From Phycisphaerales bacterium UBA1161 (GTDB taxonomy: Bacteria > Planctomycetota > Phycisphaerae > Tepidisphaerales > Tepidisphaeraceae): a DNA stretch of 46,570 nt. The notes below the pieces were generated by a model. It was not told where the DNA came from and ran no database searches. It saw only the letters and a program-made list of their open reading frames with translations. The translations under genes and the position numbers were made by a program. Of the stretch, positions 1 to 7,973 are shown piece after piece (position 1 is the first letter of the stretch; every line of letters begins with the position of its first letter). The DNA lies in the NCBI GenBank assembly GCA_002311745.1, contig DBZL01000007.1:1-46570 (forward strand), in the 5' to 3' direction.

Positions 1-146
1 AATAGGCCATTTTTAGAAGCTCTAAGATTAAGAGCAAGATTAAGAGTAGGACCAGCTGGTCGGGTCTTTGGACGGGTTTCGGGTTTGACCGGATTTGTGT
101 CCTTTTTTCCGGTCGGCAAGGTACATTCAATTCAGAACACTACCTT
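1..146. other. Upstream region of the sigma-factor gene
   Basis: No gene is supported here. The region is more AT-rich than the rest of the window. An 11-bp direct repeat, AAGATTAAGAG, occurs at 24-34 and 36-46. No Shine-Dalgarno sequence is visible before the ATG at 147. The promoter of the sigma-factor gene probably lies here, but I cannot point to a convincing pair of hexamers. Confidence 0.4.
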
Positions 147-2015
147 ATGAGCGACGCCGAGCTTCTCCACGATTATCTCGCAACCGGCTCCGGGCCGGCT
201 TTCGCCGAGTTGGTCCAGCGCCACATCAATCTGGTCTATTCCGCCGCCCGCCGCCAGGTGCGCGACACTCACATGGCCGAGGACGTTACCCAGGCCGTCT
301 TCATTATTCTGGCCCGCAAGGCGGCGGGCATTCGCCATCCGGCCATGCTAGGCGCATGGCTGGTCAAGACCACTCGACGGACGTCGTGCAATGCCATTCG
401 CTTGGAGCGTTGCCGGCGCCGTCACGAACTAGAGGCCGCGACCATGAAGAGCGCACAAGAGCAAACCGGCGCGGAGCCGACCGCCGCGCGCATTGAAGGT
501 GTCCTTGATGAATTCCTTTCGCGGCTTGGGGAACGGGACCGCGGCGCCATAGTCCTTCGATATTTGCAGGACAAAAGCGTGAACGATGTCGCCCTGGCTT
601 TGCATATTTCTCCACCGGCGGCGCAAAAACGCATCGCCCGCGCTCTGTCCCGCTTTAAAAACCTGCTAGAGCGTCACGGCATCGTCACCGCCGCAGCGGC
701 GCTGGAACAAGGTCTCTGCTCCCAGGTTCTATACGCCGCACCGCCGGGTCTGGCGCTACTGGCCAGTTCCGGCACGATCGGGAAAGCCGCCGGCGGCGCG
801 GGGCCGCTACTGGCCCGCTGCACGATCAAGACCCTCTTCTGGGCGAAGGTTCAAGCAGTCATCCTGGGATTCGCCGCCTCGGGGGCTGTGGTCGCGACGG
901 CGGCGGCCGTCGCCGTCAATTCAGTGCCCGCAGTGCCCGATACTGGCGCCCCGGCCGCCGGCATGGCTGTCAACAATCCGTCGACTCCGGCAACCGTTCC
1001 CGCGACAGCTCCCACCCGCATCTTAAAGTCCCTTGAATTTCCGGTCGTTCATTTGCCCAATGATGCTTTCCGGGGCACAGGTCCGGCAGATGCATATCTC
1101 AATGAACTCGATCCCCACACTTTGCGCACGCCCGCTTCCAAACCGGCTGGGCATATCAAGTCACTGATTCCCAACATTCCCAGGAACGGCAAATATGATT
1201 TCTGGACTAACCCCGGCAGGATGATCGCGACGCGAACGTTTGCCAGTCCGCTGAATAAATTTCGCGGAAGGCGAATTCGCATCTCCGGCTGGATCAAGAC
1301 CAACGACGTCCGCGAGTGCGCCGGATTGGAGATGCACGCCTATGGCGCTGGTGGTGAAATACGCGCGATCGACGCAATGGTATGCGCGCGTCCCATCCAC
1401 GGCACCACCGACTGGCGGGAATATCAGATCGTTCAGGACATTCCCCAGGACGCCACAAAGATCCTTCTGGGCGCGATCTTATTCTGCTCCGGGGAAATCT
1501 GGACGGACGATTTCCGGGTTGAGGTCGTCGGAAGCGACGTTCCGCTGACGGACGATCAATACTGGCAGATTTACAGTCCAATAGCCCAGCGATACACCGC
1601 CGCGCCCGATCCCGCCGTGCAACACGACGGTCACGCCACGACTTGCTTCCAATCCGGGACCGCCCCCCGCGGTGGATGGGCTAGCTATCAACATGTCGAA
1701 CTGCACCCCGATGCAAAATTCCTCGGCCATCGGATTCGCGTGACCGCCTGGATGAAATCCAGCGGCGTCACCGGCGGGTCCGGCTTTGCGATCGACACTT
1801 TCGGACCTTGGGACCTAGTGCTCACCAACGAAGGCCAGCGCGGACATCGTCCGATCGTCGGCACAAGTGATTGGCAACAGTACAGCGCCGTCGCCGACGT
1901 TCCGCCGGAAACCACATCGATCCAATGGGGTCTGACGATGAACGGGCGCGGGAAGATCTGGATCGACCTGGACAGCGTTCAAGTCGATCTGCCCGACGAG
2001 ACTCCCAATCCTTAA
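147..2015 (+). CDS. ECF-type sigma factor fused to a membrane-anchored C-terminal extension
   Basis: Residues about 18-90 match sigma-70 region 2 ([16 protein letters not shown], then [17 protein letters not shown]). Residues about 118-178 match region 4 with its helix-turn-helix ([20 protein letters not shown]). The protein should therefore direct RNA polymerase to specific promoters. At 622 aa it is about three times the length of a normal ECF factor. After the sigma part comes a hydrophobic segment (about 231-257), an Ala/Pro/Thr-rich linker (258-291), and two related beta-rich units (about 340-470 and 500-615). Both units contain a G-T-(T/S)-D-W...Y...V.D.P...T.I..G motif ending in G-x-IW-x-D. 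ECF factors with long C-terminal extensions are known from planctomycetes; the ligand of this extension is unknown. No anti-sigma gene is adjacent, so the extension may do the sensing (inference). The ATG at 147 gives the full region 2; no RBS is visible. Confidence 0.85.
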   Translation: MSDAELLHDYLATGSGPAFAELVQRHINLVYSAARRQVRDTHMAEDVTQAVFIILARKAAGIRHPAMLGAWLVKTTRRTSCNAIRLERCRRRHELEAATMKSAQEQTGAEPTAARIEGVLDEFLSRLGERDRGAIVLRYLQDKSVNDVALALHISPPAAQKRIARALSRFKNLLERHGIVTAAAALEQGLCSQVLYAAPPGLALLASSGTIGKAAGGAGPLLARCTIKTLFWAKVQAVILGFAASGAVVATAAAVAVNSVPAVPDTGAPAAGMAVNNPSTPATVPATAPTRILKSLEFPVVHLPNDAFRGTGPADAYLNELDPHTLRTPASKPAGHIKSLIPNIPRNGKYDFWTNPGRMIATRTFASPLNKFRGRRIRISGWIKTNDVRECAGLEMHAYGAGGEIRAIDAMVCARPIHGTTDWREYQIVQDIPQDATKILLGAILFCSGEIWTDDFRVEVVGSDVPLTDDQYWQIYSPIAQRYTAAPDPAVQHDGHATTCFQSGTAPRGGWASYQHVELHPDAKFLGHRIRVTAWMKSSGVTGGSGFAIDTFGPWDLVLTNEGQRGHRPIVGTSDWQQYSAVADVPPETTSIQWGLTMNGRGKIWIDLDSVQVDLPDETPNP

Positions 2016-2057
2016 CTTGCGTGCTTGTCCGACCCTGATGCCGCCGGTATCGTCTGT

Positions 2058-2074
2058 GCCTCCTTCTCGGAGGC
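2058..2074 (+). promoter_or_regulatory. Hairpin covering the ThuA ribosome-binding site
   Basis: A perfect 6-bp stem (GCCTCC 2058-2063 with GGAGGC 2069-2074, loop TTCTC) contains the Shine-Dalgarno GGAGG at 2069-2073, just upstream of the ATG at 2078. In RNA it would hide the ribosome-binding site. Whether it regulates anything is inference. Confidence 0.45.
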
Positions 2075-2077
2075 CAC

Positions 2078-2806
2078 ATGCCCATTCGCGTTACCGTTTG
2101 GCACGAATTCAGACACGAAAAACTGAACCCCAAAGTCGCTGCGATCTATCCCCACGGGATGCACGAGGCGATCGCCTCGCACCTGCGTAAAAGCACGGAT
2201 TTGCAGGTTCGCACGGCGACGCTCGAACAACCCGAACACGGGCTGAGCGAGGAAGTCCTCAATAGCACGGATGTGCTCACCTGGTGGGGGCATCACGCCC
2301 ACCGCGAGGTGCAGGATGATATCGTGGAGCGCGTGCATAAGCGCGTTCTGGCCGGCATGGGGTTGCTGGCGCTGCACAGCGCCCATTACTCCAAAATTTT
2401 CCGCAAGCTGATGGGGACGAGCTGCGAGCTCAAATGGCGCGAGGAGGAAAATGAGCGCGAAATCATGTGGGTGACGCGCCCCGGTCACCCCGTGGTGCGG
2501 GGGATCGACGATCACTTCATCATTCCGCGAGAGGAAATGTACGGCGAGTTTTTCGACATCCCCGAGCCCGATTGCGTCTTTCTGATCAGCAGTTTTAGCG
2601 GTGGGGAAGTGTTCCGCAGCGGCTGCACGTGGACGCGCGGGGCGGGAAAGATCGTCTATTTCCGCCCCGGCCACGAGGCATTCCCGACCTATTACGATCC
2701 CAACGTGCTGAGGGTGATCGAAAACGCCGTGCGCTTCCTGGCTCCCGCCGGCCCCGCCCCGCAGGCGTTTGGCAACCGGAAACTGGGGTGGATGGACGGG
2801 AAATAA
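2078..2806 (+). CDS. ThuA-like domain protein
   Basis: The 242-aa protein matches the ThuA family (trehalose-utilisation type, class I glutamine-amidotransferase-like fold). Family features include [11 protein letters not shown] near residue 68, [14 protein letters not shown] near 95, the segment [20 protein letters not shown], and the C-terminal [17 protein letters not shown] followed by NAVRFL. The length is normal for a stand-alone ThuA domain. Family members are linked to sugar metabolism but their biochemistry is poorly defined, and the catalytic cysteine of amidotransferases is not evident here. The ATG follows a GGAGG site that lies in a small hairpin. The gap to the sigma-factor gene is 62 bp, so it may be expressed separately or co-transcribed. 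No sugar-utilisation genes are adjacent. Confidence 0.85.
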   Translation: MPIRVTVWHEFRHEKLNPKVAAIYPHGMHEAIASHLRKSTDLQVRTATLEQPEHGLSEEVLNSTDVLTWWGHHAHREVQDDIVERVHKRVLAGMGLLALHSAHYSKIFRKLMGTSCELKWREEENEREIMWVTRPGHPVVRGIDDHFIIPREEMYGEFFDIPEPDCVFLISSFSGGEVFRSGCTWTRGAGKIVYFRPGHEAFPTYYDPNVLRVIENAVRFLAPAGPAPQAFGNRKLGWMDGK

Positions 2807-2836
2807 GCCGGCATCCCCCGGCAAGAACGTTGTGCC

Positions 2837-2864
2837 TTGCCACGCCCTTAACGCAACCTATACT
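2837..2864 (+). promoter_or_regulatory. Predicted sigma-70-type promoter of the EF-G-like gene
   Basis: TTGCCA (2837-2842) and TATACT (2859-2864) are separated by 16 bp. Transcription would start near 2871, about 26 nt before the ATG at 2897. The same TTGCCA hexamer and 16-bp spacing occur before the fliN-like gene. Confidence 0.5.
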
Positions 2865-2896
2865 TGCCGGTCCACAGCGACAGGAGCGCCATCATC

Positions 2897-4957
2897 ATGC
2901 CTTACAACACGGGTGACATCAGGAATGTTTTGCTGGTCGGTCATGGCGGCAGCGGCAAGAGCACGCTGGCCGATTCCATGCTCTACGCCAGCGGAGCGAT
3001 TAAACACAAGGCCTCCGTGACCGACGGCAACAGCGTCAGCGATTTTGAAAAGGAAGAAAAGGAACACGGCCATTCCATCTATGCCGCGATGCTACACCTG
3101 GACCACCTGGGCAAGCGGATCAACCTGATCGACTCGCCCGGCAGCCCGGACCTGATCGGCCAGGCCATCGCCTGCCTGCCGGCGGTGGAGACCGTCGCGG
3201 TGGTCATCAACGCTCAGAGCGGCATCGAAGTCGTCACCCGCCGGATGATGGAAATGGCGCGGGCGCTGGAGCTTCCGCGGGCCATCATCATCAACAAGAT
3301 CGACATGCCGGATGTCGATCTGGAAAGTTTGGTCGGGCAGATCCAGACGACGTTCGGGCACGAGTGTCTGCCGATCAATCTGCCAGGCGGCGGCGGCAAG
3401 CGCGTGGTGGAATGCCTGCTGAACAAGGAGGGCGAAAGCGACATCCTGTCGGTCGCCGATGCGCACACGGCGATTTTGGACCAGATCGTCGAGCTGGATG
3501 AGACGCTGATGGAGAAGTACCTGGGCGGGGAGGAGCCGAATTACGAAGTCCTGCACGCCCCCTTCGGACGGGGCATGGACGAAGCGCACGTGGTGCCCAT
3601 CCTGTTCACGGATGCCAAGAACGGCGTGGGGATCGCCGAGGTTCTGGACGCCATCGCCAAGCATTTCCCCTCGCCGGAGGAGGGCAATCCGCGGCCGTTT
3701 GTGACCTATCGCGCCGCCGCGGCGCCGGGGCAGCCGCAGGAGGAAATCCCCTTCCAGTACCACAACGATCCGTCCAAGCCGCTGCTGGCGCACGTGTTCA
3801 AGGTCACGACCGATCCGTACGTCGGCAAGCTGGCGATCTTCCGCGTGCACCAGGGCAAATGCTCGGGCCAATCACAGGTTTTCATCGGTTCGAGCAAGAA
3901 GGGGATCAAGCTCGGCCACGTGTTTCACCTGCAGGGCAAGGAGCACCGCGAGGCCCAGGAGATCATCGCCGGCGACATCGGCGCGGTGGCCAAGATCGAA
4001 GAGATTCACACCAATGACGTGCTGCATGACGATCACTCCCTGGACAGCGTGCACCTGCGTCCGCTGACGTATCCCACGCCGATGTTCGGCCTGGCCGTCA
4101 CGCCCAAGGCCCGCGGGGATGAGCAGAAAATCTCCATCCAGCTCGCCAAGATTGCCGAGGAAGACGCGACCTTCCGCTGGGTCACCGACCGCCAGACTCA
4201 CGAGGTGGTCATCAACGGCCTGGGCGAGCTTCACCTGCGCTTGATCCTGGAGCGCATGGCCAACCGCGGCCTGCACGTGGACACCAAGCCGCCCAAGATC
4301 GCCTATCGTGAAACGATCACCGTCAATGCCGAGGGCCACTACCGGCATAAAAAGCAGACGGGCGGCGCCGGACAATTCGGCGAGGTCTATATGCGCATCG
4401 AGCCGCTGGAACGCGGCAAGGGCTTCGAATTCGTCAACGAAGTTTTCGGCGGCGCCATCCCCGGGCAATTCATCCCCGCCGTGGAAAAGGGGGTGCGCGA
4501 CCTGCTGGAGCAGGGCGTCATCGCCGGCTACCCGCTGCAGGACGTGCGCGTCTGCGTCACCGATGGCAAGCATCATCCCGTGGATTCCAAGGAGGTGGCC
4601 TTCCGCACCGCCGGCAAATACGCCTTCAAGGACGCGATCCTCAAAGCCAAGCCGGTGCTGCTCGAGCCGATCGTCAACATGGAAGTGACGGTTCCCGAGG
4701 ACAAGATGGGCGCGATTACCGGCGACCTCTCCGGCAAGCGCGGGCGCATCCAAGGCACGGACGTGCTGCCCGGCGGCATGGCGCAGATCAAGGCCACGGC
4801 TCCCCTGGCCGAAGTGATGCAATACCAATCGCAGCTTAAAAGCGTCACCGGCGGGCAGGGCAGCTTCGTCATGGAACTCAGCCGTTACGAGCCGGTGCCT
4901 CCGCAGGTTCAGCAAATGATCGCCAGCCAATACAAGCCCAAGGTGGAAGAGGAATAG
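2897..4957 (+). CDS. Elongation factor G-like GTPase (EF-G2 type)
   Basis: This 686-aa protein has the complete EF-G architecture: a GTPase domain with P-loop GHGGSGKS (15-22), DSPG (79-82) and NKID (133-136), then domains II-V, with domain IV containing GGAGQFGEVYMRIEP and AIPGQFIPAVEKG. Canonical EF-G has AHIDAGKT in the P-loop and DTPG, and it lies in the str operon beside rpsL/rpsG. This protein has a Gly-rich P-loop and no ribosomal neighbours, so it belongs to the EF-G-like (EF-G2) branch. Its role in translation is uncertain; Thermus EF-G2-like proteins bind GTP. The ATG at 2897 is chosen because AGGAG (2882-2886) lies 10 nt upstream; an in-frame TTG at 2864 would place the start inside the promoter. 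Confidence 0.88.
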   Translation: MPYNTGDIRNVLLVGHGGSGKSTLADSMLYASGAIKHKASVTDGNSVSDFEKEEKEHGHSIYAAMLHLDHLGKRINLIDSPGSPDLIGQAIACLPAVETVAVVINAQSGIEVVTRRMMEMARALELPRAIIINKIDMPDVDLESLVGQIQTTFGHECLPINLPGGGGKRVVECLLNKEGESDILSVADAHTAILDQIVELDETLMEKYLGGEEPNYEVLHAPFGRGMDEAHVVPILFTDAKNGVGIAEVLDAIAKHFPSPEEGNPRPFVTYRAAAAPGQPQEEIPFQYHNDPSKPLLAHVFKVTTDPYVGKLAIFRVHQGKCSGQSQVFIGSSKKGIKLGHVFHLQGKEHREAQEIIAGDIGAVAKIEEIHTNDVLHDDHSLDSVHLRPLTYPTPMFGLAVTPKARGDEQKISIQLAKIAEEDATFRWVTDRQTHEVVINGLGELHLRLILERMANRGLHVDTKPPKIAYRETITVNAEGHYRHKKQTGGAGQFGEVYMRIEPLERGKGFEFVNEVFGGAIPGQFIPAVEKGVRDLLEQGVIAGYPLQDVRVCVTDGKHHPVDSKEVAFRTAGKYAFKDAILKAKPVLLEPIVNMEVTVPEDKMGAITGDLSGKRGRIQGTDVLPGGMAQIKATAPLAEVMQYQSQLKSVTGGQGSFVMELSRYEPVPPQVQQMIASQYKPKVEEE

Positions 4958-5010
4958 CAGGGGCGTTCGAGTTTGGCCGACCCGCGTGCGGCGTTTCTTG
5001 ATTGGATCCG

Positions 5011-5991
5011 ATGCGAGCGTGGATTCTCGACCAGTTTGGCGGATTGGATCATCTCCGGCTTGCCGATGCGCCCGATCCCTCGCCGGGGGCGGGCGAGGTG
5101 GTCCTGGATTTGGAATTCGCGGCGCTGAATCCGGCCGATCGATATCTGTCGCAGGGGCAGTACCCGGCCGCGCCGCCGCTGCCCCACGTGCTGGGCCGCG
5201 ACGGGATCGGCACCGTCAGCGCCGTCGGGTCGGACGTGTGGCGACTGACCATCGGCCAGCGGCTTGTGGTGCTGCGCGGCGAGACGGGCGTGAGCCGCTG
5301 GGGCACCTTCGCCCAGCGCGTGGCCGTGGAAACCGACTCGCTGGTGCTCCCCCCGGAGGGCTGGACCCTCCAGCAATCCGCCGGCGCCCCGCTGGTCTAT
5401 CTGACGGCCTATCAAGCGCTGACGCAGTGGGGCGATCTGGCCCCTTCGATGGTGTTGATCACCGGCGCCTCCGGCGGCGTGGGCGTCGCGGCGTTGCAGT
5501 TGGCCAAGGCCTTGGGCCATGGCGTCGTCGCTCTGTCGCGCGATCCGGACAAACGCAAGGCCCTGCTGACGCTGGGGGCCGATCACGCCCTCGACCCGAC
5601 CGATCCCGCCTGGGTGGCCAAGCTGAAGGAGTCGCTTGGTCCGCGGCGCGTGGATTTGGCGATCGACAACATCGGCGGCGCCCTTTTCACGCAGGTGATC
5701 GAGACGATGGGCGGCGGCGGGCGGATCAGCGTCGTCGGCCTTCTGGGCGGGCCCGTGCCGCAGTTCAATACCGCAGCTTTGTTTTTCCGCCGTTTGAAGA
5801 TCGGCGGCGTGGCGGTCGGCGCGTACACCCGTGCCGAAGCCCATGCCGCCTGGGATGCCCTCCTCGCATTGATGCAGCGCAGCGGGAGCAAGCCGCTGGT
5901 GGATCGCGTCTTTGCGTTCGACGAGCTTCCGGCGGCGTTCGACCGCCTGGCGGCAGGGCCGCTCGGCAAAGTGCTGCTTCGCATACGTTGA
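5011..5991 (+). CDS. MDR-superfamily zinc-independent oxidoreductase (quinone oxidoreductase-like)
   Basis: The 326-aa protein is a medium-chain dehydrogenase/reductase. The N-terminal GroES-like domain includes PGAGEVVLDLEFAALNPADRYL and LGRDGIGTVSAVG. The Rossmann domain begins with GASGGVG at 152-158, an NADPH-type fingerprint. The cysteine and histidine ligands of zinc alcohol dehydrogenases are not present at the usual places, which fits the quinone oxidoreductase group. The substrate cannot be inferred. The ATG at 5011 is preferred over an in-frame TTG three codons upstream (5002). It begins 53 bp after the EF-G-like gene, and ribH follows after 44 bp. Confidence 0.87.
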   Translation: MRAWILDQFGGLDHLRLADAPDPSPGAGEVVLDLEFAALNPADRYLSQGQYPAAPPLPHVLGRDGIGTVSAVGSDVWRLTIGQRLVVLRGETGVSRWGTFAQRVAVETDSLVLPPEGWTLQQSAGAPLVYLTAYQALTQWGDLAPSMVLITGASGGVGVAALQLAKALGHGVVALSRDPDKRKALLTLGADHALDPTDPAWVAKLKESLGPRRVDLAIDNIGGALFTQVIETMGGGGRISVVGLLGGPVPQFNTAALFFRRLKIGGVAVGAYTRAEAHAAWDALLALMQRSGSKPLVDRVFAFDELPAAFDRLAAGPLGKVLLRIR

Positions 5992-6035
5992 GTCGGGGCT
6001 TTCACTTCCGCCCCGCGTGCCTTACCCTTTTGGCG

Positions 6036-6515
6036 ATGAGTGATCGTCCGCCGGAGCACGTGGCAACGGAGATTCCGCCATCGGCGCGGTTTGCGGTGAT
6101 CGCGTCGCGATTTAATTCCGACATTGCCGCCGAGCTTTTGCGCGGCTGTGTGGATCGGCTGGCGGAGCTTGGGCTGGGCGGTGATCGCGTCGAGGTGCAT
6201 CGCGTGCCGGGGGCCTTTGAGTTGCCGGTGGCCGCCCAATGGGCGGCGGGCAGCGGGCGATTCTCGGCGGTCATTTGCCTGGGCGTCGTCATTCGCGGCG
6301 AAACGCCGCATTTTGATTACGTCGCCGGCGAAGCCGCCCGCGGCATCCAGCAAGTGGCCCTCGATCATTCGCTGCCCGTGATCTTCGGCTTGCTGACCAC
6401 CGATACGCCTCAGCAGGCGCGGGATCGCGTCGGCGGCAAGCACGGCCACGCCGGCAAACGCGCCGCCGACGCGGCCGTGGAAATGGTGGCGCTGGCACAA
6501 AGGATGAAAACGTGA
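6036..6515 (+). CDS. ribH: 6,7-dimethyl-8-ribityllumazine synthase
   Basis: This enzyme condenses 3,4-dihydroxy-2-butanone 4-phosphate with 5-amino-6-ribitylaminouracil, the penultimate step of riboflavin synthesis. The 159-aa length is normal. Visible motifs are SRFN (24-27), PGAFELP (58-64), GVVIRGETPHFDYV (83-96, with the catalytic His at 92), FGLLTTDT (117-124) and the C-terminal GGKHGHAGKRAADAA. No other rib genes are nearby. It is followed by nusB, a ribH-nusB order that is common in bacteria, so co-transcription is likely. The ATG at 6036 starts a protein of family length; upstream in-frame sequence looks non-coding. Confidence 0.95.
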   Translation: MSDRPPEHVATEIPPSARFAVIASRFNSDIAAELLRGCVDRLAELGLGGDRVEVHRVPGAFELPVAAQWAAGSGRFSAVICLGVVIRGETPHFDYVAGEAARGIQQVALDHSLPVIFGLLTTDTPQQARDRVGGKHGHAGKRAADAAVEMVALAQRMKT

Positions 6516-6553
6516 AAAGACGTGAGGACGGGCGTCTCTTCACGTTTCACGTG
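6510..6553. repeat. Intergenic hairpin between ribH and nusB (possible heptamer family D)
   Basis: Arms 6510-6522 and 6533-6545 pair over 13 bp with one mismatch, across a 10-nt loop. The hairpin overlaps the ribH stop codon. The right side continues as TCACGTT TCACGTG, two 7-bp units, and the left side contains AACGTGA. This is the same tandem-heptamer, facing-arm design as the other repeat families of the window, but much shorter. It could act on ribH or nusB mRNA; that is inference. Confidence 0.45.
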
Positions 6554-6561
6554 CCCTGAAT

Positions 6562-7020
6562 ATGTCATCGATGCGTAAAACCCGGGAGCTGGCGATGCAG
6601 ACGCTGTTCCTGTGGGACGTGCAGGGCCAGTGCGACGAGCAAAGCGCCCGCCAGGTGATGGCCGACGGCACGGAGGATGAGGCGATTCGCCGCCGCGCCG
6701 TCGAGATGGCGCAGGGCGCTTGGGACGAGCGGGAAGCGACGGATGCGTGGCTGGAACGGTTGGCGCCGCAATGGCCGCCGCGGCGCCAGCCCGGCGTGGA
6801 CCGCGGCATCCTCCGTCTGGCCGTCTGGGAATTGTGCCACGCCGACACGCCGCCCAAGGTGGTCATCGACGAGGCCATCGAATTGGCCAAGGCCTTTTCC
6901 ACGGAGCAGAGTCCCGCGTTCGTCAACGGCGTGTTGGACGCGGTTCTGCGAGAACGACGCGCGGCGGACCAGTCCTGTGCCCCCGAATCCGCCGCGGCCC
7001 CTAGCGAACCATCCTCATGA
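6562..7020 (+). CDS. nusB: Transcription antitermination factor NusB
   Basis: The 152-aa all-helical protein has NusB features: the N-terminal [18 protein letters not shown], the central [15 protein letters not shown] and the C-terminal [28 protein letters not shown]. NusB binds boxA RNA together with NusE (S10) and supports processive transcription of rRNA operons. The last 15 residues or so are a Ser/Pro/Glu-rich tail beyond the conserved core. Its stop codon overlaps the start of ftsY (ATGA at 7017-7020), so the two are translationally coupled. A second methionine at codon 4 (MRKTREL) is an equally possible start. Confidence 0.95.
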   Translation: MSSMRKTRELAMQTLFLWDVQGQCDEQSARQVMADGTEDEAIRRRAVEMAQGAWDEREATDAWLERLAPQWPPRRQPGVDRGILRLAVWELCHADTPPKVVIDEAIELAKAFSTEQSPAFVNGVLDAVLRERRAADQSCAPESAAAPSEPSS

Positions 7021-7970
7021 GCTTCTTTTCCAAGTCCCTGGACAAGCTCAAAGGCGCCTTGCGCAAGACGGCGGCGGTGCTCAACACCGACGTGCGCACC
7101 CTGTTCATCCCCGGCCGCCAAATCGACGAGCAGTTCCTGACCGAGCTGGAAGAAAAATTCCTGCAGGCGGACATGGGCGTCAACAACGTGCAGCGGATCG
7201 TGCAGGAAATTCGCCAGCGCTGGCGGCTGGGGGGCATCCGCAACGCCGCCGAGGCCGAGACGATCGTGCGGCAGCAGCTTCTGGCCGGCTGGCCCAGCCA
7301 GGACCGCGAGCTTCGCCTGGTCGCCGGGGGGCCCAGCGTCATCCTGGTCGCCGGGATCAACGGCGCCGGTAAAACCACCAGCATCGCCAAGCTCGCCTGG
7401 ATGCTGAAAAACCAAATGGGCAAGAAGGTGATGGTCTGCGCCAGCGACACCTTCCGGGCGGCGGCCGTGGAGCAGCTGGCCATCTGGTCGCAGCGCATCG
7501 GCGTGGAGATCGTCAAGCACAAGAGGGGCGCTGATCCCGGCGCCGTGGCCTACGACGCTTGCGAGGCCGCCAAGGCGCGCGGGTTTGATGTCCTGATCGT
7601 CGACACCGCCGGACGCCTGCACACGCAGGAGCACCTCATGCGCGAGCTGACCAAGATCCGCGACGTGGTGGCCAAGCGCATCGACGGCGCCCCGCACGAG
7701 GTGCTCTTGGTGCTGGATGCGACGACGGGGCAAAACGCCATCCAGCAGGCCCGCTCGTTTGGCGCGGCCATCGGAATCACCGGGATTTTCCTGGCCAAGC
7801 TCGACGGCACCGCCAAGGGCGGCGCGGTCCTGGCGATCCGCGATCAACTGAACATTCCCGTGAAATTCGTCGGCCTCGGCGAGACGCCGCAGGACATCGA
7901 GACGTTCGATCCAGGGCGTTTTGTGGAGGCGCTGTTTGGCCAAAGCGCGGACGCAGTGGACGAAAAGTGA
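7017..7970 (+). CDS. ftsY: Signal recognition particle receptor FtsY
   Basis: FtsY is the membrane-associated SRP GTPase that receives ribosome-SRP complexes for co-translational membrane insertion. The 317-aa protein has an N domain (about 1-95) and a G domain: GINGAGKTT (113-121), DTFRAAA (144-150), DTAGR (196-200), AKLDG (260-264) and the closing [14 protein letters not shown]. The NKxD-type motif reads AKLD where many FtsY proteins have TKLD. There is no long acidic A domain as in E. coli; the N-terminus is short, as in many non-enterobacterial FtsY. It overlaps nusB by 4 bp and is followed after 3 bp by the TPR glycosyltransferase gene, so it lies inside an operon. Confidence 0.96.
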   Translation: MSFFSKSLDKLKGALRKTAAVLNTDVRTLFIPGRQIDEQFLTELEEKFLQADMGVNNVQRIVQEIRQRWRLGGIRNAAEAETIVRQQLLAGWPSQDRELRLVAGGPSVILVAGINGAGKTTSIAKLAWMLKNQMGKKVMVCASDTFRAAAVEQLAIWSQRIGVEIVKHKRGADPGAVAYDACEAAKARGFDVLIVDTAGRLHTQEHLMRELTKIRDVVAKRIDGAPHEVLLVLDATTGQNAIQQARSFGAAIGITGIFLAKLDGTAKGGAVLAIRDQLNIPVKFVGLGETPQDIETFDPGRFVEALFGQSADAVDEK

Positions 7971-7973
7971 TCC

